A stretch of DNA of 64,000 bases from DASZCR01 sp964246705. Lineage in GTDB: Bacteria > Acidobacteriota > Blastocatellia > Pyrinomonadales > Pyrinomonadaceae. The position numbers were made by a program, and so were the translations under genes. The notes beneath the pieces were generated by a model. The model had not been told where the DNA came from. It did not search any database and saw only the letters and a program-made list of their open reading frames with translations. Location: contig CAXTRQ010000002.1 in NCBI GenBank assembly GCA_964246705.1, forward strand, positions 1-64,000, written 5' to 3'. Below, piece by piece: positions 15,051 through 22,000 of this stretch. Numbering within the stretch: the stretch's first letter is position 1; every line of letters starts with the position of its first letter.

Positions 15051-16661
15051 TCATTTTACTGTACCGGGCGCGAGTTCGTCGCGCTTCTCGACGGGCGCGG
15101 GCGCAAAGGCAAAACTCACAACCCACGCCACGAGAAACGTCACGGCGCTTCCTAAAAGTACGTACCAAGTCCACGCCAGCGGCGTGTAGAAGCGGATGTA
15201 GAGCATCAGGACAATGCTTGTGAACATGCCGACGAGCGCGGGCGGTTCGCTGACGCGCTTCAGGAATGTGCCGACGAGAAAGACGCCCAGCACGGGGCCG
15301 TTAATCAGAGAGGCGACCGACAACGCATTGTCGAGCGCCGAACGTTGCGCGCGAATCATGGCCAGCGCGACGCCTATCTGCACGATGCCCCACAGCAGCG
15401 TCAGCCAGTGCGACACGCGCAAGTAATGCTTATCATCTCGATGCGGCCTGAACGGTTTGTAGAGATCGTTAACGGCGGTCGCCGCGATTGAGTTGAGCGA
15501 AGACGAAAGCGCGGCGGCGAAAATCGCCGCGACGACCAGCCCCGAAAGACCCGTCGGCAAGTGATGTGTGATGAAGTCTGGAAAGATTTGGTCGCTGCCG
15601 ACTTTCTGAAACGCGCCGCCGACGGGAAGCGTCGCCGCTCCTGCCGGGAGCATGGAATACCCCGTGTCGGCGTCTGGACGATAAAAGGCGAACAGCAGCA
15701 CGCCGATAAAAAGAAAGCCGATGAACTGCGCGAGCACGACCGCCCCGCTGGTCAAGAGTGCCGCCGCCGCGCGTTTCGGTCGGTCTGTGCAGAGATAACG
15801 CTGGACGAGATATTGATCCGTCCCGTGCGTGCTCATCGTCAGAAAGCATCCGCCGATCAGCCCTGCCCAGAAGGTATAAGTTTTCGTCAGGTCAACGGGT
15901 AGGCTGAACGTGAACCACGTCCCGCCGAAGAGGCTCTTAAATTCATAACTCGTCGTGCGTAGGCCGAAATCAAGCAGGCTCAACTTGTCGTGCTGCGCGC
16001 CCAACGCCAGCGCGCCGCTCCATCCTCCCTCGATTGATCGCGCCAGCACGACGGCTGCCGCCAACGCGCCCGCAATGTAGATGCCGAGTTGCACGACCTC
16101 GACCCAGATGACCGCCTCCATGCCGCCGAAATAGGTGAAGATAATCATCACCACGCCGAGCAGCACAATCGAATAGACGACGATCATCTGCATGTCTGCG
16201 GCGGGTTGAAACGCTCCATAGACGGCGGCGAGCACGAGCGCCGTCAGCAGCAGGCGGATGCCGTCGGCGATGTTACGCATGACGACGAAGAGAGCGGCGG
16301 CCAGCATCTTGATGCGCCCGCCGAAGCGCCGCTCAAGCAGTTGATAGACGGTCAAAAGTTCGCCGCGAAAATATGAAGGGATAAAAAGCAGCGAGATAAC
16401 GACGCGACCCAGCATGTAGCCGAACACGAGTTGCAGGAATTGAAAATTCCCGCCGCGCGCAAACGCGATTCCCGGCACGGAGATAAAGGTGATGGTTGAA
16501 GTCTCTGTGGCGACGATAGAGGCGGCAATCGCCCACCATGGCACGGTTCTGTCGCCGAGAAAATAGTCGCTCGTCGTCTCCTGCTTGCCCGAAAAGAGAA
16601 CGCCGAAGAGCGTGATGCCAATCAGGTAGCCGAAGATAATAACGAGATCAAGGGTGCTCAT
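15051..16661 (-). CDS. Sodium:solute symporter (SSS family)
   Basis: The 536-residue protein has about 13 membrane helices. SSS hallmarks include the N-terminal LIGITLFGVLFSGKQ, the SDYFLGDRTVPWW segment, GGMEAVIWVEVVQ, and the sodium-site region LVVAAIFAAALSSSLNSIAA at about residue 390. It imports a solute with sodium. Its place between an amino-sugar kinase/MurQ pair and secreted NagZ/NamZ hydrolases suggests it takes up free MurNAc and/or GlcNAc. The substrate is inferred from this context alone. It is probably part of the seven-gene minus-strand operon. Confidence 0.9.
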   Translation of the reverse strand: MSTLDLVIIFGYLIGITLFGVLFSGKQETTSDYFLGDRTVPWWAIAASIVATETSTITFISVPGIAFARGGNFQFLQLVFGYMLGRVVISLLFIPSYFRGELLTVYQLLERRFGGRIKMLAAALFVVMRNIADGIRLLLTALVLAAVYGAFQPAADMQMIVVYSIVLLGVVMIIFTYFGGMEAVIWVEVVQLGIYIAGALAAAVVLARSIEGGWSGALALGAQHDKLSLLDFGLRTTSYEFKSLFGGTWFTFSLPVDLTKTYTFWAGLIGGCFLTMSTHGTDQYLVQRYLCTDRPKRAAAALLTSGAVVLAQFIGFLFIGVLLFAFYRPDADTGYSMLPAGAATLPVGGAFQKVGSDQIFPDFITHHLPTGLSGLVVAAIFAAALSSSLNSIAATAVNDLYKPFRPHRDDKHYLRVSHWLTLLWGIVQIGVALAMIRAQRSALDNALSVASLINGPVLGVFLVGTFLKRVSEPPALVGMFTSIVLMLYIRFYTPLAWTWYVLLGSAVTFLVAWVVSFAFAPAPVEKRDELAPGTVK

Positions 16662-16707
16662 TGATATTTTCGCTGGTTCCTTCCAGACGCTTTCGCCGTG
16701 CGCCGCT

Positions 16708-17178
16708 TCAACGGCAGAACTCCGGCAGACAACTCTTTACGCGCTCTTCGACGAAAGAGATGAGATGGTCGGGCTGCCGGTAAAAGAGCGTGTTGATTTC
16801 GATGCTCTCGCCATGCGTGTTGATTTTCAGCACGGAGAATTGATGTCGTGATTGCATGGCAAGAAGCGTTTCGACCTCCGCCCATTTGATGTAGATTGAC
16901 GGTCTCAAAAAGCGCGGCCTGCTGATTCCCTCTTCGTCGAATCGAATCCGCAGTTGCACGAAAGGCTCCCACAGCAGCAACGCTCCCAACGCCGCGATGA
17001 ACAGATGCCAGCCCGCAATGCTTGCCCAACTCCATGCGCCCGGCGGCGGCATGCTCGCCCGCGCGGCGCTCATAGCATGGCGCGTGATGCCAGCGAACAG
17101 CACCAACTCAAGGCCGAGACAGCCTGCACACCCCAGCCACAGAGGCCACTTCACGCGCGGCGGATGAAACGTCTTCAT
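16708..17178 (-). CDS. Small membrane protein of unknown function (PH-like C-terminal domain)
   Basis: I do not recognise a named family with certainty. The protein (156 residues from the ATG at 17178) has two membrane helices (about 10-30 and 50-70). A soluble beta-rich part follows (IRFDEEGISRPRF, WAEVETLLAM, INTHGESIEINT), which resembles bacterial PH domains. A start at 17259 would add 27 residues. It lies between murQ and the symporter gene in the salvage cluster, so it may assist transport or anchoring, but no function can be given. Confidence 0.6.
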   Translation of the reverse strand: MKTFHPPRVKWPLWLGCAGCLGLELVLFAGITRHAMSAARASMPPPGAWSWASIAGWHLFIAALGALLLWEPFVQLRIRFDEEGISRPRFLRPSIYIKWAEVETLLAMQSRHQFSVLKINTHGESIEINTLFYRQPDHLISFVEERVKSCLPEFCR

Positions 17179-17303
17179 GTCGAATGTCTGAAAAGTTGGA
17201 GAGCTTTTTTCTTTAGCTGAAGAGACCGCAAGTCCACAAGTCAGTTGCGCGCCTAGCATATATCATCCCGACCGCTTCTCGCATCACTCCAAAACGATGT
17301 CGT

Positions 17304-17350
17304 TTCCTTCTTCTTCGCGTCTTTGCGTCTTGGCGCGAAGAAGAAGGTAG
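17304..17350. repeat. Family A palindrome with perfect 14-bp arms, copy 5
   Basis: CCTTCTTCTTCGCG at 17306-17319 and CGCGAAGAAGAAGG at 17334-17347 are exact reverse complements around a 14-nt loop (TCTTTGCGTCTTGG). It lies just upstream of the murQ stop in the spacer and could form a strong hairpin within the operon transcript. Confidence 0.8.
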
Positions 17351-17365
17351 ATTGAGAATTTGCCC

Positions 17366-18286
17366 CTAAACTTTTTTCGAGACAAGTTCGACCGCTCGCT
17401 CAACCACGCCCTTCGCTGTCTCAAGCGCGCTCGCGGCCTGCTCCCGCGTCGCCTTCGTGCGCTGCATGACGAGAGCCGTCGGCAGGTCGCCGTCCGCCGC
17501 TTCGAGCGCGCTCTGTGCCGCCGCTTCTTCCAGCCCCGTCTCGGCGCGAAGGATACGCAGCGAACGCGCGCGCAGCTTCGTGTTGCGCGGGAGAAGGTTC
17601 GTCATGCGGTTGCCGGTCACGTAACCGAGCCGGATCATCGTCGCCGTCGAGAGCATGTTGAGCACCATCTTTTGCGCGGTTCCCGCTTTGAGCCGCGTCG
17701 AACCGGCAATTACTTCCGGCCCGACGACGGGCACAATGGAAACCTCCGCAACATTTGTTATCAACGATGCGGGCGCGCAGGTGAGCGCGATGGTCAAAGC
17801 GCCGAGCGTGCGCGCGTGTCCGAGCGCGCCGACAGTATAGGGCGTGCTTCCGGAAGCCGCGATGCCGACAATCGCATCTCTCGCCCCGACGCCGCGCGCG
17901 GCAATGTCACGCCCGCCCGCTTCCGCGTCATCCTCCGACGCTTCGACGGCTCGATAACAGGCATCATAACCGCCAGCGATAATTCCCTGCACCAATTCCT
18001 GCGAGACTCCGAACGTGGGCGGGCACTCCGAAGCATCGAGCACGCCGAGCCGCCCCGAACTTCCCGTCCCTATGTAGAAAAGACGACCTCCCTGCCGTAG
18101 CCTTTCAACGATGCCTTCCACCGCTCGCGCAACTTCTGGCAGGACGCGCTCGACCGCTTCCGCCACGCGCGCATCCTCTTCGTTCATCAGCCGCACAATT
18201 CCCAGCGCGGGCAGCGTCGCAATCTCGCGCGTGCGCGGATTCTCTTCCTCCGTGACGGGAATTTGGATGGACGAATCGGAAGCCAT
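17366..18286 (-). CDS. murQ: N-acetylmuramic acid 6-phosphate etherase
   Basis: MurQ cleaves the lactyl ether of MurNAc-6-phosphate to give GlcNAc-6-phosphate and lactate. The 306-residue protein carries the SIS-domain signature FYIGTGSSGRLGVLDASECP at about residues 70-90, with the catalytic Glu region in the following segment. It also has AGTAQKMVLNMLSTATMIRLG and the C-terminal ALVMQRTKATREQAASAL (UBA-like) helix pair. The length is typical. It lies 100 bp downstream of the amino-sugar kinase gene, its expected partner enzyme. Confidence 0.95.
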   Translation of the reverse strand: MASDSSIQIPVTEEENPRTREIATLPALGIVRLMNEEDARVAEAVERVLPEVARAVEGIVERLRQGGRLFYIGTGSSGRLGVLDASECPPTFGVSQELVQGIIAGGYDACYRAVEASEDDAEAGGRDIAARGVGARDAIVGIAASGSTPYTVGALGHARTLGALTIALTCAPASLITNVAEVSIVPVVGPEVIAGSTRLKAGTAQKMVLNMLSTATMIRLGYVTGNRMTNLLPRNTKLRARSLRILRAETGLEEAAAQSALEAADGDLPTALVMQRTKATREQAASALETAKGVVERAVELVSKKV

Positions 18287-18302
18287 ACGAACTTTATAAA
18301 TC

Positions 18303-18334
18303 TCAGACTTGAGATTTCAGACTTGAGATTTCAA
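18303..18334. repeat. 14-bp direct repeat (CAGACTTGAGATTT, two copies)
   Basis: Two perfect tandem copies of CAGACTTGAGATTT, which is two heptamers long, lie between the kinase gene and murQ. The element ends TTTCAAC. TTGAGATTT also forms part of the tail of family A copies. Confidence 0.65.
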
Positions 18335-18386
18335 CTCCGCGTTTTGACGTGCCGGATAGTAGTTTCTGCATGAGCGAACGACGTTC

Positions 18387-19376
18387 CTATCCGGCCAGCG
18401 CCAGTTGAAGATTATCGCGCGCCATGCGCGCGGCGGCCTCTGCCGGAGCAAGCAGCGGCAGCGCCAGCACCGCGCCCGGAGCGGCGCGCGCGATTTTCCG
18501 CCGGAGAGGCTCAAGCAGCAGTTGACCGGCGGCAAAGACTCCGCCGACATAGCCGATCTGAAAATGCCCGCGCTCCATCCGCAATTTCTGAATCACAGCG
18601 ATGGCCGCCGCACCCAACTCGTGCCCAGCCTCCTGCACAATCCCCCGCGCCACCGTATCTCTGTTCTTCGCCGCCTCGATGACGTAGCGCCCGTATCCAG
18701 CGATGCGGTCGTTCGTCATGCTCGGCACATAGATGGCTGTCGAGAGGTCTTCCGGCGACGCGACGTTGAAATAGTTACAGGCCGACTCGACAAGTTGCGT
18801 CGCGCGCCCGCGACCGTCCGCAGCCTTGGCGACCGCCTGCAACCCGCGCCGGGCGATCCACGCGCCGCTCCCCTCGTCGCCCGCCAGAGGCCCCCAACCG
18901 CCCGCGCAACTATGCTTGCCCCGTGCGTTGATACCGCAGCAGATCGAACCAGTGCCCGCGATGATAATCAATCCGGGCTTTCCGCCGGTCGCCCCGAAGA
19001 GAGCGATGTCGGCATCGGTCACGACTTCGAGCGCATTGATGCCGAGCACGCCCAGCGCCTCGTGCATGCGCTCGCGCAAATCCAGACGCTTGACGCCCGC
19101 TAGGCCAATCTCCGCCGCGACAATCTCAATCCGCCGCACGCGCGCGACGCTGCACGCGCGATCAACCGCTTCCTTGACCGCGTTGGCTGCGTTGCCGACG
19201 CCGACGCGCACCGGATTCGACGGCCCGGCGATGCCCTCGCCCAAAATCCGCTGCCTCGCATCAACGACGACCGCCCGCGTCTTGGTTCCTCCCCCGTCAA
19301 CTCCGAGCACGAGTTCCTGCGAGCGCAGGGGCGCGTGGGGCGCGGCTCTCGGCTTGATAATTTTGCTGGCCTTCAT
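18387..19376 (-). CDS. BadF/BadG-type N-acetylglucosamine / N-acetylmuramate kinase
   Basis: The 329-residue ASKHA-fold kinase begins its catalytic part with LVLGVDGGGTKTRAVV (phosphate-1 motif, about residues 22-37). It continues with ALFGATGGKPGLIIIAGTGSI (phosphate-2, about 130-150) and GGWGPLAGDEGSGAWI, a hallmark of the GlcNAc-kinase branch. BadF-type MurK enzymes of Clostridium phosphorylate both MurNAc and GlcNAc. Next to murQ this is the likely substrate here too, but the GlcNAc versus MurNAc preference cannot be read from sequence. It is the promoter-proximal gene of the salvage run and is divergent from the LysR gene. Confidence 0.88.
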   Translation of the reverse strand: MKASKIIKPRAAPHAPLRSQELVLGVDGGGTKTRAVVVDARQRILGEGIAGPSNPVRVGVGNAANAVKEAVDRACSVARVRRIEIVAAEIGLAGVKRLDLRERMHEALGVLGINALEVVTDADIALFGATGGKPGLIIIAGTGSICCGINARGKHSCAGGWGPLAGDEGSGAWIARRGLQAVAKAADGRGRATQLVESACNYFNVASPEDLSTAIYVPSMTNDRIAGYGRYVIEAAKNRDTVARGIVQEAGHELGAAAIAVIQKLRMERGHFQIGYVGGVFAAGQLLLEPLRRKIARAAPGAVLALPLLAPAEAAARMARDNLQLALAG

Positions 19377-19473
19377 TCGCTAAAAGGGATTCGATGGCGG
19401 CAGCGCGCGGCGGACTGCGGAAGCGCGACGTGCTCTTAAGAAATATGTCGTGTAATTGTAAAGACGTTCTGCG

Positions 19474-19479
19474 TATAAT
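19474..19479 (+). promoter_or_regulatory. Candidate -10 element upstream of the LysR gene
   Basis: A perfect TATAAT lies 56 bp before the LysR start codon in the AT-rich centre of the 159-bp divergent spacer. No convincing -35 box precedes it, as is common for regulated promoters. The opposite-strand promoter of the salvage operon must also lie in this spacer. Confidence 0.4.
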
Positions 19480-19535
19480 TGAAACTAAAAGATTTTATTT
19501 GTGCGATAACCATCCCTGATACCGGAGAAACCCGA

Positions 19536-20516
19536 ATGGAGATGCGCCAACTGAAGGCATTTGTGCTCATTGCCGAGACACGCACGTTCACGGCGGCAGC
19601 CCAGCGCCTGCATGTCACACAGGCCGCCATCAGCATGCAGATCAGGCAACTGGAGACCGAAGTTGGCTCGCAACTTTTTGTGCGTACCCCGCGCCGCGTC
19701 GTTCTGACGGAGGCCGGTGAGAAGTTGCTTGAGCGCGCGCAGTTGATTCTCCGCGAGCATGACGTAGCGCTCGTTGAGTTGGCCGAACTGGCCGGAGCCG
19801 AGCGCGGGCGTTTACGCATCGGCAGCGCGTCGGCGATGGTCAGCGCCGATCCACTGCCGCAAGTCCTCAAGGAGTTGCGCGCACATCATCCTCATGCGGA
19901 AATTTCTGTTGCGACCGGCACGAGCGCGTCGCTCGTCAAACAGATTCTCGCGGGTGAACTCGATATGGCGTTCGTCTCGCTGCCGGTCGAGGCGCGCAAC
20001 ATTGACACAGAGGTGCTCAGCCGCGACCAACTTGTCGCCATCGCCAGCCCGCATCATCGTTTTGCCCGCCAACGCGTCATCAGCGGCTTCGCGCTCGCCG
20101 GAGAGAAACTGATTCTCGGCGAGCGTGGCGGCAACACGCGCCGTCTGATTGACGAATTTTTCGCGCAGGCCGGACTCAAGCCGACCGTCGCCATGGAGTT
20201 GAGCCGTCAGACGGCGATTAAGAACATGGTCGAGGCTGATATGGGCGTCGGCATTGTGCCCTTGCGGACGGCGCGCGAAGAGGTTGAGCAGGGTCGTCTC
20301 GTGAGTTGGTGGATTGAGGGCGCGAGCATCAACTGGGAACTCGGAATCGCGCGGCTCACGGGCGGATACAACTCGCCTCTGTGCGAATCATTCTTAAAAT
20401 TGTGCCGCCTGTATTTTACCGATGAGGCCAGCGAATCCGAGAAGGTTACTCCGTCCCGTCGCAAGGGCGCGCGCCCGAAGACGAAGAAACCTCAAAAGCG
20501 CGCCAAGGCTCGTTAG
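19536..20516 (+). CDS. LysR-family transcriptional regulator
   Basis: The 326-residue protein has an N-terminal winged helix-turn-helix (MRQLKAFVLIAETRTFTAAA, then RLHVTQAAISMQIRQLE). A periplasmic-binding-like effector domain follows from about residue 90 (RLRIGSASAMV). I chose the ATG at 19536 with GGAGAAA upstream; a second ATG at 19542 is also usable. The C-terminus carries a lysine/arginine-rich tail of about 25 residues that typical LysR proteins lack. Its divergent position opposite the amino-sugar kinase gene suggests, but does not prove, that it controls the salvage operon. Confidence 0.9.
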   Translation: MEMRQLKAFVLIAETRTFTAAAQRLHVTQAAISMQIRQLETEVGSQLFVRTPRRVVLTEAGEKLLERAQLILREHDVALVELAELAGAERGRLRIGSASAMVSADPLPQVLKELRAHHPHAEISVATGTSASLVKQILAGELDMAFVSLPVEARNIDTEVLSRDQLVAIASPHHRFARQRVISGFALAGEKLILGERGGNTRRLIDEFFAQAGLKPTVAMELSRQTAIKNMVEADMGVGIVPLRTAREEVEQGRLVSWWIEGASINWELGIARLTGGYNSPLCESFLKLCRLYFTDEASESEKVTPSRRKGARPKTKKPQKRAKAR

Positions 20517-20609
20517 CCGCAAAGCCGCAAAGGAAAAGACGGCAAGTTGGTTCTAAACCTGACTTTTAAAAAATCATGTGCGTCTTCCACGAATTGGAAG
20601 GGAGCAAGC

Positions 20610-21395
20610 GTGCAGGGAATCTTTCCGCAGACCGCCGCCCGTCTGGACCAATGGCAGCAGCAACCGGAAGTGCTGGGGGTGCTGCTCGTCGGGTCGAAGA
20701 GCCGTGGTCACGATGATGCGTTTTCCGACGACGATCTCGAAGTGCTCATCACGGACGAAGCACACGCGCGCCTGACGCCCGCGCAATGTTCCGAATATTA
20801 CATGGAAGGCGAGGGCGACACGCGTCGTCTTATCTATGACGCGCAGTACACGACGCTCTCTGACCTTGAAGGAAAAATCGGGTCGGCGCGCGATCTCGAC
20901 CACTGGCCTTACGAGCGTGCGGGCGTGTTGTTTGAACGCAACGCGCGTGTCAGCGCGGCGGTCGCAGCGGCGGCGCACATGAGCGCGGAATTTCGACGGG
21001 CGCGTTTGCAGCACGCGTTCATTGATACGTGGATTGCGTCGCGTCGAGCGGAGAAGACCTTCAAGCGCGGGATGAAAAGCGGCGGGCGTCTGATTGTCGC
21101 GCGCGGTTGCAAGGCTCTCTCGCGTCTTATCTTCGCGCTCGAATGGCGCTGGGTTCCGCTCGACCACTGGCTCGAACCGGAACTTAAAACTTTAACTGAT
21201 AAAGCAGGCGCGGGCGACGACCTGCTCGAAGCGCTCGCCACAGCCAGTCAAGAGCCGTTGACGCGCGCGCTCACACGTCTCGAAGCGCAACTCGACGCCG
21301 AAGAATTGCCGCGCGCAGACCAACGCCTTCAGCTTTTTCTCGAACTCATTCACCCCACCCGCGCCCAAGAACGCGCCCTTCACGGACTGAACTGA
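20610..21395 (+). CDS. Nucleotidyltransferase-fold protein (AadA/DUF4037-like)
   Basis: The 261-residue protein has the nucleotidyltransferase motif GVLLVGSKSRGHDDAFSDDD (GS...DxD) at about residues 22-41. An all-helical C-terminal half resembles the kanamycin-nucleotidyltransferase C-terminal domain. I chose the GTG at 20610, preceded by GGGAG; the open frame upstream is repeat-like (CCGCAAAG). Such proteins range from antibiotic-modifying enzymes to toxins and tRNA-modifying factors, and this one cannot be assigned. It follows the LysR gene by 93 bp and ends at a family B repeat. Confidence 0.7.
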   Translation: MQGIFPQTAARLDQWQQQPEVLGVLLVGSKSRGHDDAFSDDDLEVLITDEAHARLTPAQCSEYYMEGEGDTRRLIYDAQYTTLSDLEGKIGSARDLDHWPYERAGVLFERNARVSAAVAAAAHMSAEFRRARLQHAFIDTWIASRRAEKTFKRGMKSGGRLIVARGCKALSRLIFALEWRWVPLDHWLEPELKTLTDKAGAGDDLLEALATASQEPLTRALTRLEAQLDAEELPRADQRLQLFLELIHPTRAQERALHGLN

Positions 21396-21399
21396 AAAG

Positions 21400-21455
21400 C
21401 AGAGGTCAGAGGTTAGAGGTCAGCAAAAGACAAACTTTCTCCACTGACCTCTGCG
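21400..21455. repeat. Family B heptamer stem-loop (AGAGGTC type)
   Basis: The left arm is AGAGGTC, AGAGGTT, AGAGGTC, then AG. The right arm is CTGACCTCT. The loop is CAAAAGACAAACTTTCTCCA. It lies between convergent genes (nucleotidyltransferase and kdsC), a plausible shared terminator. Confidence 0.7.
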
Positions 21456-21456
21456 T

Positions 21457-21993
21457 TCACCCTATATATCGCTTCATCAGTTCCGACCAGCGGCCATGAG
21501 CTTTGAGAATCAGTTCGCAGGCTTCGCGGACAGCGCCGAAGCCGCCGGGCAGTTGCGTCACGTAATGAGCGGCGGCGCGTGTCTCGTCGGTTGCGTCGGC
21601 GACGGCGAAGGCCAGCCCGACGCGCTGCATCAAGGGGATGTCTGTCACGTCGTCGCCGATGAAGGCCGTCTCGGATTCCTCAACGTCCGCTTCCTTTAAG
21701 ACTTCCTCGAAATCCACAATCTTGTTGTGAGTTCCCTGTCGCACGTACTTTATCTTGAGGTCGCGCGCGCGCCGCACGACCGCGCTCGACGTGCGGCCTG
21801 AGATGATGCCCGATTCGAGACCGGCGCGATGCAGGAGCACAAGGCCGTGACCGTCGCGCGTGTGAAAACTTTTCTGTTCGTCGCCGTCGTCTAACAGCGT
21901 GATGCGCCCGTCGGTGAGCACGCCGTCGCAGTCCATCAGCAGCAGTTTTATGCGCGAGGCGCGCCGCTCGATTTCGAGTAATGCAGTCGTCAT
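21457..21993 (-). CDS. kdsC: KDO 8-phosphate phosphatase (HAD family)
   Basis: KdsC removes phosphate from Kdo-8-phosphate. The 178-residue protein has HAD motif I in LLLMDCDGVLTDG at about residues 17-29, motif II around ISGRTS (about 65) and motif IV in FIGDDVTDIPLM (about 115-126). It is a minimal type C0 HAD without a cap domain, as KdsC is. I chose the ATG at 21993, 7 bp after the stop of the upstream gene on this strand. With kdsA and kdsB nearby on the same strand, the Kdo assignment is firm. Confidence 0.9.
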   Translation of the reverse strand: MTTALLEIERRASRIKLLLMDCDGVLTDGRITLLDDGDEQKSFHTRDGHGLVLLHRAGLESGIISGRTSSAVVRRARDLKIKYVRQGTHNKIVDFEEVLKEADVEESETAFIGDDVTDIPLMQRVGLAFAVADATDETRAAAHYVTQLPGGFGAVREACELILKAHGRWSELMKRYIG

Positions 21994-22000
21994 CTTTTTG

